Shown here one piece after another: positions 44,882-55,881 of a stretch of DNA of 64,000 nt (position 1 is its first letter; each line of letters starts with the position of its first letter). Below the pieces are notes generated by a model, which worked only from the letters and a program-made list of their open reading frames with translations, made no database searches and was not told the DNA's origin. A program made the translations under genes and the position numbers. The DNA comes from Gluconobacter sphaericus NBRC 12467 (lineage in GTDB: Bacteria; Pseudomonadota; Alphaproteobacteria; Acetobacterales; Acetobacteraceae). The stretch lies in the NCBI RefSeq assembly GCF_006539125.1, contig NZ_BJMK01000003.1, positions 140,525 to 204,524 of the forward strand. The letters are read 5' to 3'.

Positions 44882-46348
44882 ATGACCTCAGACGCCCTCC
44901 CGCAGACAAATCACGCTCTGGCCGACCTGACAGTCCGCGTTCGTGATGACCTTGATCGCATCGCTCATCCACGCCGCTCCTGGACATTCCGGCACGTGGC
45001 CCCCTCCGGCGAGGCAATGCTCGATGTTCTGATCGTGGGCGGTGGGCAAAGCGGTCTTGCTGCGGCATTCGGCCTGATGCGCGATGAGGTCCTCAATATT
45101 CTGGTGGTCGATCAGGCCCCCCGGGGGATGGAAGGGCCATGGCTGAGCTATGCCCGCATGCATACGCTTCGCAGCCCTAAGGACTTCACCGGCCCCGATC
45201 TCGATATTCCGTCCCTGACCTATCAGAGCTGGCACGAAGCGAAGTTCGGGGCAGAAAGCTGGACTGCATTGCATCTGATCACCAAGCAGCATTGGGTCGA
45301 ATATCTGCTCTGGCTGCGTGATACCGTTGGAATTCCGGTCCAGAATGACACGACTGTTCTGGATATTGAGCCCTGTGAAGGCGGTTTGTGTGTCCTGCTC
45401 CAGAGTGCAGGTGCGGAACCGGTGCGCCGTTTTGCCCGCAAAGTTGTTCTTGCCACGGGACAGGAGAGTCTGGGTCGCTGGTCTATGCCGGGCTTCATCG
45501 AAGCGCTGCCTGCACAGGTTCGCGCCCACACGGCTGAAGGTATTGATTTCGCGGCTCTGCGTGGGAAACGCGTTGCCGTTCTTGGAGCTGGTGCATCAGC
45601 GTTCGATAATGCAGCGACCGCTCTGGAAGCAGGGGCAGGAGAGGTACATCTTTTCTGTCGCCGGGCGGAGCCGCAGCTTGTGCAGCCTTACCTGTGGCTG
45701 ACCTTTACTGGTTTTCTGAAGCATTTTTCCGAACTGGATGACGTCTGGAAATGGCGCTTCATGAACTATATTCTTGGCCTGCGTGAAGGTTTTCCCCAGC
45801 CCACATGGGACCGCTGTGCGAAGCACATGAATTTCCGTCTTCATACGGGAGCAGGCTGGAACGCTGCCCGCATGGAGGGAGAAAAAATCCTGCTGGAGAC
45901 CGCACAGGGGCCTTTTGAGGCGGATTACGTCATCTGCGCCACCGGTATTGAGCATAATCCTGCGCAGCGCCCGGAACTGGCTCGTGCTGCTGAAAATATC
46001 GCCCGTTGGGAAGACCGCTTTACGCCTGCTCCGGGTGAGCAGAACAGCCGCCTGGCGGCCTTTCCCTATTTGGGAAACGATTACACGCTCCAGGAACGCG
46101 TTCCCGGTGAAACGCCGTGGCTGCGGAATATCCATCTGTTCTCGATCGCGGCCACGATGAGTTTTGGGCCGTCAGGATCATCCATCAACGCCATGAAATT
46201 CTCTGTGCCCAAGCTGGTCTCTGGGATCACCGGTGCCCTGTTTCGTGATGATGTGCAGGCCTACTGGCAGGATCTGAAAGACTACGACATTCGGCAGGCG
46301 GAGCTTCGTTGGCCTGCCGGTCATCCCATGACACTGGAAGATGCCTGA
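44882..46348 (+). CDS. FAD/NAD(P)-binding oxidoreductase, flavin monooxygenase-like
   Basis: About 488 residues from the ATG at 44882 (a GTG at 44873 is possible). Two Rossmann motifs are visible: LIVGGGQSGLAAA near residue 52 for FAD and VAVLGAGASAFDNA near 233 for NAD(P)H, with an ATG-type motif DYVICATGIEHNP near 360. The layout fits class B flavin monooxygenases and N-hydroxylases. It overlaps the ABC binding-protein gene by eight bases, so it probably acts on the compound that importer brings in. No membrane segment. Confidence 0.82.
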   Translation: MTSDALPQTNHALADLTVRVRDDLDRIAHPRRSWTFRHVAPSGEAMLDVLIVGGGQSGLAAAFGLMRDEVLNILVVDQAPRGMEGPWLSYARMHTLRSPKDFTGPDLDIPSLTYQSWHEAKFGAESWTALHLITKQHWVEYLLWLRDTVGIPVQNDTTVLDIEPCEGGLCVLLQSAGAEPVRRFARKVVLATGQESLGRWSMPGFIEALPAQVRAHTAEGIDFAALRGKRVAVLGAGASAFDNAATALEAGAGEVHLFCRRAEPQLVQPYLWLTFTGFLKHFSELDDVWKWRFMNYILGLREGFPQPTWDRCAKHMNFRLHTGAGWNAARMEGEKILLETAQGPFEADYVICATGIEHNPAQRPELARAAENIARWEDRFTPAPGEQNSRLAAFPYLGNDYTLQERVPGETPWLRNIHLFSIAATMSFGPSGSSINAMKFSVPKLVSGITGALFRDDVQAYWQDLKDYDIRQAELRWPAGHPMTLEDA

Positions 46349-47975
46349 GCCTATGGTCAGAAACATCTTCAGCCGTCGGGCCTTCCTGAGTTCGGCCCTC
46401 AGTGCGGGGGCTGCCCTGACACTCCCGTACCCGCAGGGTTCCGCTTTGGCCCAGTCCCGAAGAGAGACGCTGCGTCATGTCACGGGCGGTGCCATCAATA
46501 CGCTTGATCCCACCATGCTCGGATCGACCCGTGAGTCCTTCGGGTTGAGCATGAATGTCTATGATCGCCTCATGACGTTCGGCAGTCGTCCTATCGGGGC
46601 CTTCGCGACGTTCGATCCTGCGCATCTGCAGGGCGAGCTTGCTGAATCCTGCGAGATCAGCGCAGACCAGAGGCGTCTTACACTTCACCTTCGGGACAAT
46701 GCCGTCTGGCATGACGGCACACCCGTCATGGCTGAAGACATTAAATGGTCTCTTGATCGCTGTGTCTCGGCCAACTCGCTCGCCCGCCCCCAGTTTAGCA
46801 GCGGCTCCCTGACCACACCGGATCAGTTCCGCATTGCTGGTGAGCGCACCATCGAGATTTCCTTGCCCAAGCCCGACCGCCTGGCAATGGCCAATCTGGC
46901 CATGCCTTATGCGATCATGGTCAACAGTCGGCTGGCCCGACAGCATGCCACATCAGACGATCCCTGGGCCCAGCAGTGGCTCCAGCACAATACGGCCGCC
47001 GGAGGGGCTTTTCGTGTCGAGAACTTCAGGCCCGGCGTGAATGTCACCTTGACCCGTCATAACGGCTGGCACAGTGGAGCACCGCCCTTCTTCCAGCGGA
47101 TCATCAGCCAGACCGTTCCTGAAGCCACAACCCGCGCCGGGCTGATCGAACGCGAGGACGCTGACATTGTCATTGACCTTGAGGCCTATGACATCATGGC
47201 GCTTTCCCGGCGCGGCAAGGTCCACATCGATTCTGTTGTGGAGAGCAACTGCTTCACGCACTTGGCTTTCAATACACAGAGCGCGCCGTTCGATAATGTT
47301 CTTGTCCGCCGTGCCATTGCGCTGGCTCTGCCGTATCAGGACCTGTTTGCCGCCAGCATTTTTGGACGCGGCAAACCCCTTTATGGCGCAGACTGGTCAG
47401 AGCGGTCGCCTGCGCCTGACTTTCCTCAGCCTCTGCCATTTTCGCAGAATGTCCAGAAAGCGCGCGAGATGTTAATGAAAGCCGGCCATCCCGACGGTTT
47501 TCACACGACCTTCTCCTATGCCACCAGCCAGACGACAACAGCTGAGCCCATGGCCGCGCTGATCCAGGAAGCGCTAGGTCATATCGGCATTACGGTCAGA
47601 ATCGACAAGCTCCCGGATGCACAGTTCAATACCATGCAGGCCCGGCGACAGCTCGATTTCTACACCGACACAGCGGCCGGCTGGATCGAGCATGCCTATT
47701 ATTTCTTCTACCTGTATTTCACCCGCGACCAGCGCTGGAATTTCTCCAACTGGAATAGTCCGCAAATGGTGGAGCTTGTGGAAAAGGCCCGTTTTGAGAC
47801 AGACGAAGCGGCCTATGTGGCCGAATGTCAGGGCATGTTGGACCTGCTCGTCGATCAGGTTCCGCTAATCCTTCTGTGGCAGCCCAACATGGATGCCGTA
47901 ACCGTCCCTGACCTTACTGGCTTCACATACCAGTATTACCGTCAGGTCGATTTCCGCACTCTGGCCCGGAGCTGA
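46341..47975 (+). CDS. Peptide/nickel-type ABC transporter substrate-binding protein
   Basis: 544 residues of the SBP_bac_5 family. A twin-arginine-like signal (SRRAFLSSALSAGAALTLP) directs export. Domain landmarks: GAINTLDPTMLG, LRDNAVWHDGTPVMAEDIKWSLDR, AYDIMALSRRGKVHI, LAFNTQSAPFDNVLVRRAIALAL. It captures an oligopeptide or similar solute in the periplasm for the permeases that follow. The start lies inside the end of the preceding oxidoreductase gene. Confidence 0.93.
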   Translation: MPEPMVRNIFSRRAFLSSALSAGAALTLPYPQGSALAQSRRETLRHVTGGAINTLDPTMLGSTRESFGLSMNVYDRLMTFGSRPIGAFATFDPAHLQGELAESCEISADQRRLTLHLRDNAVWHDGTPVMAEDIKWSLDRCVSANSLARPQFSSGSLTTPDQFRIAGERTIEISLPKPDRLAMANLAMPYAIMVNSRLARQHATSDDPWAQQWLQHNTAAGGAFRVENFRPGVNVTLTRHNGWHSGAPPFFQRIISQTVPEATTRAGLIEREDADIVIDLEAYDIMALSRRGKVHIDSVVESNCFTHLAFNTQSAPFDNVLVRRAIALALPYQDLFAASIFGRGKPLYGADWSERSPAPDFPQPLPFSQNVQKAREMLMKAGHPDGFHTTFSYATSQTTTAEPMAALIQEALGHIGITVRIDKLPDAQFNTMQARRQLDFYTDTAAGWIEHAYYFFYLYFTRDQRWNFSNWNSPQMVELVEKARFETDEAAYVAECQGMLDLLVDQVPLILLWQPNMDAVTVPDLTGFTYQYYRQVDFRTLARS

Positions 47976-47977
47976 GC

Positions 47978-49021
47978 ATGTCCGCGGAAAAACATCTCCT
48001 CCCGCCTTTGGTCCGCCGGATCGGGCTGCGTCTGGGCGCGGCGCTTCCCGCGCTCTTCTGCGTCATTCTCTTCACCTTCATCATGATGCGGGTGCTTCCC
48101 GGTGATCCTGCCGTCTATTTTGCTTCTGGCCCTAATGCCGGGCAGGCCGAAATTCAGGAACTGCGCCACAAAATGGGGCTTGATGCACCCATGCCCGTCC
48201 AGTTTCTGCACTATCTAGAAAACCTCGTGACGGGTGATCTTGGTCGCTCCCTGACGACTGGACAGTCCGTGGCACGGGATATGCAGGAACGCCTGCCTGC
48301 TTCGCTGGAACTGACGTTGACAGCACTGGCTCTCAGCCTGCTGATTTCTCTCCCTCTGGGCCTGACGGCGGCCTGGTGGTCCGGTTCGAAATACGACCAG
48401 TTCGTCCGTGCTTTCTGTTCCGCCTGTTTTTGCATACCGCCGTTCGTCTCGGGGATTCTGCTGGTCTACGTTTGTTATTACTGGCTGGGTCTTGCGCCGG
48501 ACCCGACTGGCCGGATTAATATTTTCCTTCCTCAACCTCCAAGGCTGACGGGTCTCCTGTTGATTGACAGTGCGCTGGCGGGGGACTGGACGGCGTGGCA
48601 CGAGGCTGCCGGTCAGCTTGTTCTGCCGGCCACGACCATGGCGCTGTTTGTGATTGCGCCTTTGACCCGTATGACGCGGGCGGCAGTGATTTCGGTGTTG
48701 GGGGCAGATTATATACGTACGGCACGGGCCATGGGACTTCCGACCTGGCGGATCATGATCGTCTATACGCTGCGCAACGCGCTGATGCCGGTCCTGACGA
48801 CTGTGGGGATCGTGTTTTCGACCATGATGGGGGCGAATGTGCTGGTGGAGAAAATTTTCTCCTGGCCGGGTGTAGCGTCCTATGCGCTCGATGCGCTCGT
48901 TTCGTCCGATTATGCGCCGGTGCAGGGGTTTATCCTGCTGATGGCGTGCCTGTTCATTCTGGTAAATCTGGTGATTGACCTGCTGCTGGGTGTGTTGGAC
49001 CCGCGAGTGAGTGTGGAATGA
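47978..49021 (+). CDS. ABC transporter permease, DppB-like
   Basis: 347 residues, six membrane helices. The N-terminal helix LGAALPALFCVILFTFIMMRVLPGDP is diagnostic of the OppB/DppB class, and the coupling motif RTARAMGLPTWRIMIVYTLRNAL contacts the ATPase. First of two permeases of the importer; two bases after the binding protein gene, and its stop overlaps the next start by four bases. Confidence 0.93.
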   Translation: MSAEKHLLPPLVRRIGLRLGAALPALFCVILFTFIMMRVLPGDPAVYFASGPNAGQAEIQELRHKMGLDAPMPVQFLHYLENLVTGDLGRSLTTGQSVARDMQERLPASLELTLTALALSLLISLPLGLTAAWWSGSKYDQFVRAFCSACFCIPPFVSGILLVYVCYYWLGLAPDPTGRINIFLPQPPRLTGLLLIDSALAGDWTAWHEAAGQLVLPATTMALFVIAPLTRMTRAAVISVLGADYIRTARAMGLPTWRIMIVYTLRNALMPVLTTVGIVFSTMMGANVLVEKIFSWPGVASYALDALVSSDYAPVQGFILLMACLFILVNLVIDLLLGVLDPRVSVE

Positions 49022-49884
49022 CCATGATGAATGTCACAATGCGCTCAAAGCGCTTCGGGTTCGGACGTTTTATCCGCCAGCAGCCTGTGGCAGCGCTGGC
49101 AATCGGTGGTCTTTCTATCATCGTGATTCTGGCGGTGCTTGCGCCCGTAATCTCGCCATACGATCCGCTGGCTTCGGACGTACCGCATGCGCTTCTTGCG
49201 CCTGACGGGCAGCACTGGTTTGGAACCGACGAGCTGGGGCGTGATGTATTCAGCCGGATCCTTGCGGCGGCGCGCCTTGACCTGTCGATTGCCGTTTCTG
49301 CAGTGGCGATCTCGCTTGTGGCGGGTGTAACGGTCGGGTGTTTCTGTGGGTATCAGGGGGGCTGGCTGGACCGTGTGACGGGGCGCATTGTGGATGTGCT
49401 GACGGCGTTTCCGCTGTTCGTCATGGCCATGGCGCTTGTGGCAGTTCTGGGGAATTCAATCGCCAATCTGATCTATGCGACGGCCATTATCAATTTTCCG
49501 TTCTATATTCGGATCGCACGGAGCGAGGTTGCGGCGCGCCGGAATCTGGGCTGGGTCGAGGCGGCGCATGTCAGCGGAACGTCGCCCACGCGCATCGTGC
49601 TGATGTTCCTGCTGCCCAATATTTTGCCGACCATCGTCGTACAGGCCTCCCTCAATCTAGGCTGGGCTATTCTCAATGCCGCAGGGTTGTCCTTTCTGGG
49701 ACTAGGTATTCCGGTACCGACGCCTGAATGGGGAGTGATGGTTGCCAACGGGGCACATTTCATGTCCTCGGGGCGCTGGTGGCTGGTGGTGTTTCCAGGC
49801 GGGATGCTGATGGTGACCATCCTGTGTTTCAATCTTCTGGGAGATGGCCTGCGGGACCTGCTCGATCCGAGGACACGCTCATGA
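49018..49884 (+). CDS. ABC transporter permease, DppC-like
   Basis: 288 residues. It shows the OppC/DppC lead (PVAALAIGGLSIIVILAVLAPVISPYDP), HWFGTDELGRDVFSRIL and the coupling motif EAAHVSGTSPTRIVLMFLLPNIL. It pairs with the preceding permease to form the membrane channel. Its stop overlaps the start of the ATPase gene by four bases. Confidence 0.93.
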   Translation: MTMMNVTMRSKRFGFGRFIRQQPVAALAIGGLSIIVILAVLAPVISPYDPLASDVPHALLAPDGQHWFGTDELGRDVFSRILAAARLDLSIAVSAVAISLVAGVTVGCFCGYQGGWLDRVTGRIVDVLTAFPLFVMAMALVAVLGNSIANLIYATAIINFPFYIRIARSEVAARRNLGWVEAAHVSGTSPTRIVLMFLLPNILPTIVVQASLNLGWAILNAAGLSFLGLGIPVPTPEWGVMVANGAHFMSSGRWWLVVFPGGMLMVTILCFNLLGDGLRDLLDPRTRS

Positions 49885-51491
49885 ACGAACCTCTTCTGAC
49901 CATCGATGGTCTTCGCGTCAGCTTCACATCTGACCGGAGCAGCAGAGAAGTCCTGCATGGCATTTCTCTGTCCGTTGAGCGCGGGAAGGTGCTTGCGCTT
50001 GTAGGGGAAAGTGGCTCGGGCAAGTCCGTAACAGGGCTGACTACGATGGGATTGCTACCGAAACAGGCTGTCGTGACGGAAGGGACAATTCGGTTCCGGG
50101 GGCAGGATATTACACGTCACGTTCCGCGCAGTCTGCGCGGGGCAGGCATTGCGATGGTGTTCCAGAATCCGCGTGCGGCGCTCAATCCGACACGGCGGGT
50201 GCGGGACCAGCTTGCGGACGTGATCCGGGCTCACGACAGACTGGACCGCGCTGCATTGCAGGCGCGGCTTGTGGAACTGATGCATCAGGTGAGCATCACG
50301 GACGTTTCGCGGTGTCTGAATGCGTATCCCCATCAGCTTTCAGGGGGTCTGTGCCAGCGCATCGTCATTGCCATGGCAGTGGCATGTTCGCCTGATTTGA
50401 TCATCGCGGATGAGCCGACGACGGGTCTGGACGTTCTGACGCAGAAATCGGCAATGGATTTGCTCCTGCGTCTGACGCGCGAGCAGGACATGGGCATGAT
50501 TCTCGTGACGCATGATCTGGGAATGGCGGCGCAGTACAGCGATGATGTCGCGGTCATGCGACATGGTGAAATCGTAGAGCGCGGAACGCCCGAAATGCTC
50601 TTTAGTAACCCGCAGAACAACTATACGCGTCGGCTGGTTGCGGCATGTCCCAATGAAACATCTTTACTGGAAGCGCCGGAGGATGCTGCCGCCCGGCAGG
50701 AAAGCGGTCCTGCGGTATTGCTGGAGGTACGAAATCTGGTGAAGGAATATCAGAGCGGGTTCCGGGCCGTGGATGACGTGTCCTTTTCTATCCGTCAGGG
50801 CGAATGTCTTGGACTGATCGGAGAGTCCGGTTCGGGAAAAAGCACGATTTCCCGGCTTATCAGTCGTCTGGTAGATGTGGACAGTGGTGAAATCCTGTTC
50901 AACGGGACGTCGATCAGTTCACTTTCCGCCGAGGATTTTTATCGGGCGCCACAGCGTCGGCAAATCCAGTTCGTTTTTCAGGATGCGGCAGGCAGTCTCA
51001 ATCCGCGTTACACGGCTTTCCGGTCGATTGTTGATCCACTGCTGCGAATGGGGCCGGTCCCTGAGGGAGATGCACTTGCAGAGCTTGTCGTGCAGACCGC
51101 GCGGTCCGTCGGGCTGTCGGAAGATATGCTGGAGCGTTATCCACACCAGATGTCGGGAGGGCAATGCGCCCGTGTGGGTATTGCGCGGGCGATTATTGTA
51201 TCGCCGGACCTGCTGATTCTTGATGAACCCACTGCTGCTTTGGATGTGCTGGTGCAGGCCGAGGTGCTGGCGCTTCTTGAACGGCTGCGGCGGGAGCGGG
51301 GCATGTCCTACCTGTTCGTCAGTCATGATCTGCATGTTGTGCGCATGCTGTGCGACCGAGCGATCATTCTGAGGAAGGGGAGGATTGTTGAGGCCGGGCG
51401 GTGTGAGAATATCTTCCACGCCCCGCAAAGCAATTATACGGCGCAGCTTCTGGAAGCGATCCCACATTTCAGGCCGGCGGCATGCGTATAA
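49881..51491 (+). CDS. Fused double ATPase of the peptide-type ABC importer (DppD-DppF)
   Basis: 536 residues from the ATG at 49881. Two complete ABC domains are joined in one chain: Walker A GESGSGKS at 42-49 and again at 314-321, signature motifs LSGGLCQR and MSGGQCARV, and Walker [10 protein letters not shown] and LDEPTAALD. The first signature reads LSGGLCQ rather than LSGGQ. Most Dpp/Opp systems use two separate proteins; a fused form is known in some families. It completes the five-gene unit FAD oxidoreductase-SBP-permease-permease-ATPase. Confidence 0.93.
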   Translation: MNEPLLTIDGLRVSFTSDRSSREVLHGISLSVERGKVLALVGESGSGKSVTGLTTMGLLPKQAVVTEGTIRFRGQDITRHVPRSLRGAGIAMVFQNPRAALNPTRRVRDQLADVIRAHDRLDRAALQARLVELMHQVSITDVSRCLNAYPHQLSGGLCQRIVIAMAVACSPDLIIADEPTTGLDVLTQKSAMDLLLRLTREQDMGMILVTHDLGMAAQYSDDVAVMRHGEIVERGTPEMLFSNPQNNYTRRLVAACPNETSLLEAPEDAAARQESGPAVLLEVRNLVKEYQSGFRAVDDVSFSIRQGECLGLIGESGSGKSTISRLISRLVDVDSGEILFNGTSISSLSAEDFYRAPQRRQIQFVFQDAAGSLNPRYTAFRSIVDPLLRMGPVPEGDALAELVVQTARSVGLSEDMLERYPHQMSGGQCARVGIARAIIVSPDLLILDEPTAALDVLVQAEVLALLERLRRERGMSYLFVSHDLHVVRMLCDRAIILRKGRIVEAGRCENIFHAPQSNYTAQLLEAIPHFRPAACV

Positions 51492-51621
51492 GCAATTCAA
51501 ATAGAGGCCATTCAATTGTTATAGGCCTTTAATTGATTCGATTTCGGAATTTCCATAACGTCAAGACAGGTCAAAAATAGACGCAATACCTATTCTCCTC
51601 CAATACAGCTTCGAGAACATA

Positions 51622-52563
51622 ATGAGCCGCATTATCAGAATTGCTGCCGCCCAGATGGGGCCCACCCAGCGTACGGACTCAAGGGCAGACACGCTTGCCC
51701 GGCTCATAACGCTTCTGGAACAGTCTGCTCGACAGGGTGCTGATCTGGTGGTTTTTCCGGAACTGGCGCTGACGACCTTCTTCCCGCGCTGGTTGCTAGA
51801 AGGACAGGAACTACAAGATTATTTTGAAAAATCGATGCCGAACCATAATGTTCAGCCGCTTTTCGATCGCGCAATGGAACTCGGAGTTTCATTCTATCTC
51901 GGTTATGCTGAATTAACGCCGGACGGTCAGCGGTTCAATACGTCCGTTCTGGTCGGTCCGGATGGCCAGATCATGGGAAAATATCGGAAGATTCATCTTC
52001 CTGGTTCAGTCGAGCCGCGTCCTGGTGCGGTCTATCAGCAACTTGAGAAGCGCTATTTTGAATATGGGGACATTGGCTTCCCGGTCGTCCATTCAGGCCC
52101 AGCGCTCAAGGATGCCATTATTGGCATGCTGATCTGTAATGACCGCCGCTGGCCGGAAGCCTGGCGATGCCTGGCGTTGCAGGGAATGGAGCTGCTCTGT
52201 GTCGGCTACAATTCGGCGGCTTACGATCCTAACGGCGGTGACACCGAAAGTGCCGCACTGCGGACTTTCCATGCCCAGCTCGTGGCGCAGTCCAATTCCT
52301 ACATGAATGCGTGCTGGAGTGTGGCTGTTGCCAAGGCTGGTAACGAGGACGGATCCGGACTGATCGGCGGGTCATGCATCGTTGATCCGGACGGACAGAT
52401 TGTTGCGGAAGCGAAAACTCTTGCAGATGAAGTCGTTGTCGCGGACTGCGACATGGATCAATGCCTGCAGGGCAAGTCCAAGATGTTCAACTTTGAGGCA
52501 CATCGGCGCCCGCAATGGTACACCCCGATTACCGAGCAGGTGGGTGCTATCATCCGCAAATAA
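51622..52563 (+). CDS. N-carbamoyl-D-amino acid hydrolase
   Basis: 313 residues. The nitrilase-type triad is E47 (VVFPELALTTFFPRW), K123 (YRKIHLPG) and C172 (LICNDRRWPE). These segments match remembered Agrobacterium D-carbamoylase very closely, including LEKRYFE-GD-GFPV and SCIVDPDGQIV. The enzyme splits an N-carbamoyl-D-amino acid into the D-amino acid, CO2 and ammonia. It opens a new unit 130 bases after the importer and heads carbamoylase-racemase-racemase, the classic neighbours of hydantoinase. Confidence 0.9.
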   Translation: MSRIIRIAAAQMGPTQRTDSRADTLARLITLLEQSARQGADLVVFPELALTTFFPRWLLEGQELQDYFEKSMPNHNVQPLFDRAMELGVSFYLGYAELTPDGQRFNTSVLVGPDGQIMGKYRKIHLPGSVEPRPGAVYQQLEKRYFEYGDIGFPVVHSGPALKDAIIGMLICNDRRWPEAWRCLALQGMELLCVGYNSAAYDPNGGDTESAALRTFHAQLVAQSNSYMNACWSVAVAKAGNEDGSGLIGGSCIVDPDGQIVAEAKTLADEVVVADCDMDQCLQGKSKMFNFEAHRRPQWYTPITEQVGAIIRK

Positions 52564-52599
52564 AATGCGGTTTTTCCAATCTGTCAGCGGGAATTTTTT

Positions 52600-53280
52600 A
52601 TGACCGATACAGCCAGAATACTGGTCATCAATCCGAATTCCTCGGAGCTGGTCACAGCGGCGATTGACCAGGAAGTCGAGCATTTCCGGGCGCTTTCTCC
52701 TGTCAGGATCGATGTTCGGGGCACACCGGGCGCTCCGCCGGGCGTATCGTATCAGCGGGATGCAGATGATATTGCGCCGATGGTGCGCAGGATCGTGTCG
52801 GAAAATGAAGCAGATGCCTATGTTATTGCCTGTTTCAGTGATCCGGGGCTTCTGGGTGCCCGGGAGACGTTCCCGGGAAAAATCATCCTTGGATGCGGTG
52901 AAAATGCAATCCTTCAGGCCCTGACAGAAGCGGATCAGTTCGGAATCATTTCTCTATCGATCCTTTCTACCTATCGGCAGCGTCGCAAGATCCGCATGAT
53001 GGGTCTGGCTGACCGGTATGTGGGAAGTCAGGGCATTGCCTCGAACGCGGTCGAGGCGACTTCTCCGGAACTGCTGGACCGGATGTTGGAAGCCGGACAG
53101 ACCCTTGTGGCGCGTGGGGCGGATATTGTCCTGACGGGCTGCGCGAGCATGTCCCATTTCCGCGAGCCTCTGGAAGAGCGCCTGGGGGTTCGCGTCATTG
53201 ACCCGGTCGGGTCTGCCGTTTCTGCCGCCATCGGGCGGATTATTCTCAAACAGGGACAGCGTCGTGGACCAGTCCGTTAA
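52600..53280 (+). CDS. Hydantoin racemase-like Asp/Glu racemase family protein
   Basis: 226 residues. The fold is marked by LVINPNSSELVTAAI, and the two catalytic cysteines are C78 (VIACFSDPGLLGARE) and C181 (LTGCASMSHF), as in HyuE/HyuA-type hydantoin racemases. It would interconvert D- and L- 5-substituted hydantoins or a related ureide, letting both isomers feed the D-specific carbamoylase. It lies 36 bases after the carbamoylase gene. Confidence 0.85.
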   Translation: MTDTARILVINPNSSELVTAAIDQEVEHFRALSPVRIDVRGTPGAPPGVSYQRDADDIAPMVRRIVSENEADAYVIACFSDPGLLGARETFPGKIILGCGENAILQALTEADQFGIISLSILSTYRQRRKIRMMGLADRYVGSQGIASNAVEATSPELLDRMLEAGQTLVARGADIVLTGCASMSHFREPLEERLGVRVIDPVGSAVSAAIGRIILKQGQRRGPVR

Positions 53281-53977
53281 GCTGATTGGCGTTCTGGGCG
53301 GAATGGGCCCTGCAGCAACTGCGGATTTTATGGGGCAGGTCATCGCTAATACCTCAGCGAAGGTGGATCAGGAGCATATTCCGCTTTTGATTTTCTCTGA
53401 TCCGGTCATACCGGACCGAAGTACTTCCATTCTGGATGCTACTGCCCCGTCTCCGCTACCGATGTTGCAAGATCATGCTGTGCGGCTACAGAGGGCGGGC
53501 GCTACGGCACTCGTGATTCCATGCAATACCGCTCATCATTTTCACTCCGATATTGCGGCCGCACTGAATATTCCTGTTCTGCACATTGCGGATGCGGTCT
53601 GCGAGGATCTCGGTCGGATGTGGAGTGACGGAGTTCGGGTGCAGAAGGTGGCGTTGATGGCTACTGCAGGAACCATCATGTCTGGTTTTTATCGCCAGCG
53701 TCTCGAGAAGGCGGGTTTTGTGTGCATGATTCCTGATGTCGAAGAGCAGCTCCTCATCAACGAGATTATACGCATGGTGAAAGGCGGGGACATCACTGCG
53801 GCGATTGCACCTGTGCGGGAGGCAAGTCGACGGCTGAAGGCACGTGGGGCGGATGCGGTAATTCTTGGTTGCACTGAACTGCCGCTGCTGCGTGAGGCGA
53901 TCGAAGATATTTTGCCTTACGTGGACTCAACACGATCTCTGGCGCAGGCTTGCATTCGGTACGTTCAGCAGAACTGA
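53264..53977 (+). CDS. Aspartate/glutamate racemase family protein
   Basis: 237 residues from a GTG at 53264, overlapping the previous gene by 17 bases. The N-terminus IGVLGGMGPAATADFMGQV is the RacX/YgeA aspartate racemase signature; the catalytic cysteines are in VIPCNTAHHF and ILGCTELPLL. It interconverts the D- and L-forms of an acidic or other amino acid. It would turn a D-amino acid released by the carbamoylase into its L-form, or the reverse. Two racemase-superfamily genes in tandem are unusual. Confidence 0.87.
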   Translation: MDQSVKLIGVLGGMGPAATADFMGQVIANTSAKVDQEHIPLLIFSDPVIPDRSTSILDATAPSPLPMLQDHAVRLQRAGATALVIPCNTAHHFHSDIAAALNIPVLHIADAVCEDLGRMWSDGVRVQKVALMATAGTIMSGFYRQRLEKAGFVCMIPDVEEQLLINEIIRMVKGGDITAAIAPVREASRRLKARGADAVILGCTELPLLREAIEDILPYVDSTRSLAQACIRYVQQN

Positions 53978-54003
53978 CTTTTTTCCTGCATCACTACTGT
54001 TGA

Positions 54004-54030
54004 AGGGAGGGGGCCTGTGGCTCCCTCCCT
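54004..54030. terminator. Hairpin between convergent racemase and enolase-superfamily genes
   Basis: AGGGAGGG and CCCTCCCT pair around an 11-base loop between two converging units. No T run directly follows. Confidence 0.5.
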
Positions 54031-54039
54031 CTCTGCGTT

Positions 54040-55139
54040 TCAGCCTTCAGAGGGCATGATAAAAGGAGCCAGTGCGTCCAGATCCGGGCGTAGGCCCCAG
54101 CCGGGAGATTGCGGAAGAAGAACCTCGCCGTTTACGGGCGTGAGGTTTCCATGGAAGTAGGGCGCCCAGAGTGCCGCCTTGGACATGGGCCATTCCAGAA
54201 ATAGTGCATTAGGCATTGCTGTCAGCCAATGGGCATGCATGGCGATGTTCAGCGGTGTCGTGAAAGAATGGCTGCAAACCTGCGGGACCTGCGGGGCAAT
54301 TTCGCAGGCTGCGAGCAGGCCGCAGCGTGTGATGTCCGGCTGTAGGATGTCTACAAAAGAAGCAATTCGTTTCAGGCCGATAATCCCGCATTCGCCCTCA
54401 CCAGACGCGATTGGGACGGCACTTTGCTCATGCAGGGTCTTCTGATCGTCCAGATCGTCGCGGTTGAGGGGCTCCTCGATCCAGGCAAGATTGAAAGGCT
54501 GGAAGGCGCGGGTGCGGGAGAGGGCTTCCTCCAGCGTGAAGGCCTGTGCGGCATCAACCATCAGGGTGGCATCGGGGGCGACATTGCGTGCGGCCTGAAG
54601 GAAGGCGACGTCGCTTTCCTCGCTGGCACCGAAGGGGGGCCAGCCCAGTTTATGGGCCCGAAAGCCGGCCTCACGTTCGGCTCGGATGCGCAGCGCGGTG
54701 CCTTCCGGCGTGGCGGCAACCTTGTCGCTCGCGTAACAGGCGATGGATGTCCGGGCTTCGGGCGAAAGCAGACGGCTGACGGGGAGGCCTGCGCGCTGCC
54801 CTGCCAGATCCCACAGCGCCAGTTCGGCGGCGGCGATGGCCTGCATGACCACACCGTCACGACCGATCCACTGGGTGTTTTTTTCCATCCGGCGACGCAG
54901 GGCTGGAATGTCGGATGCATCGGTGCCGAGCAGGATGCTGCGCAGTCCTTGCGCGGTGATATGGGTTTTGGGTGCGTTCACTACGGCGCGGGACAGGAAG
55001 GGACTGCCATGAGCCTCACCCCAGCCCGTCAGGCCGTCTTCGGTGACAATTCGCAGTAGGAAGCATTCCTCGTCGCGTGGTTGGGCAGTCAGGGATGAGG
55101 GAAGGCGGAATGCCAGTCCGTCTACGGCTTCGATGCGGC

Positions 55140-55143
<4 letters not shown>
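54040..55143 (-). CDS. Enolase-superfamily enzyme, mandelate racemase subgroup
   Basis: 367 residues. Metal ligands D197 (LMVDAAQ), E223 (AWIEEPL) and E249 (ASGEGE), the D270-H292 acid/base dyad ([15 protein letters not shown]) and E317 (LFLEWP) match the mandelate racemase subgroup. The KxK lysine pair is reduced to K165-x-G, so only the His/Asp side may supply the proton shuttle. Such enzymes are acid-sugar dehydratases, racemases or cycloisomerases. The gene is coupled by a four-base overlap to an amino acid ABC importer, pointing to an amino acid-like or small acid substrate. Confidence 0.88.
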
Positions 55144-55880
<737 letters not shown>

Positions 55881-55881
55881 G

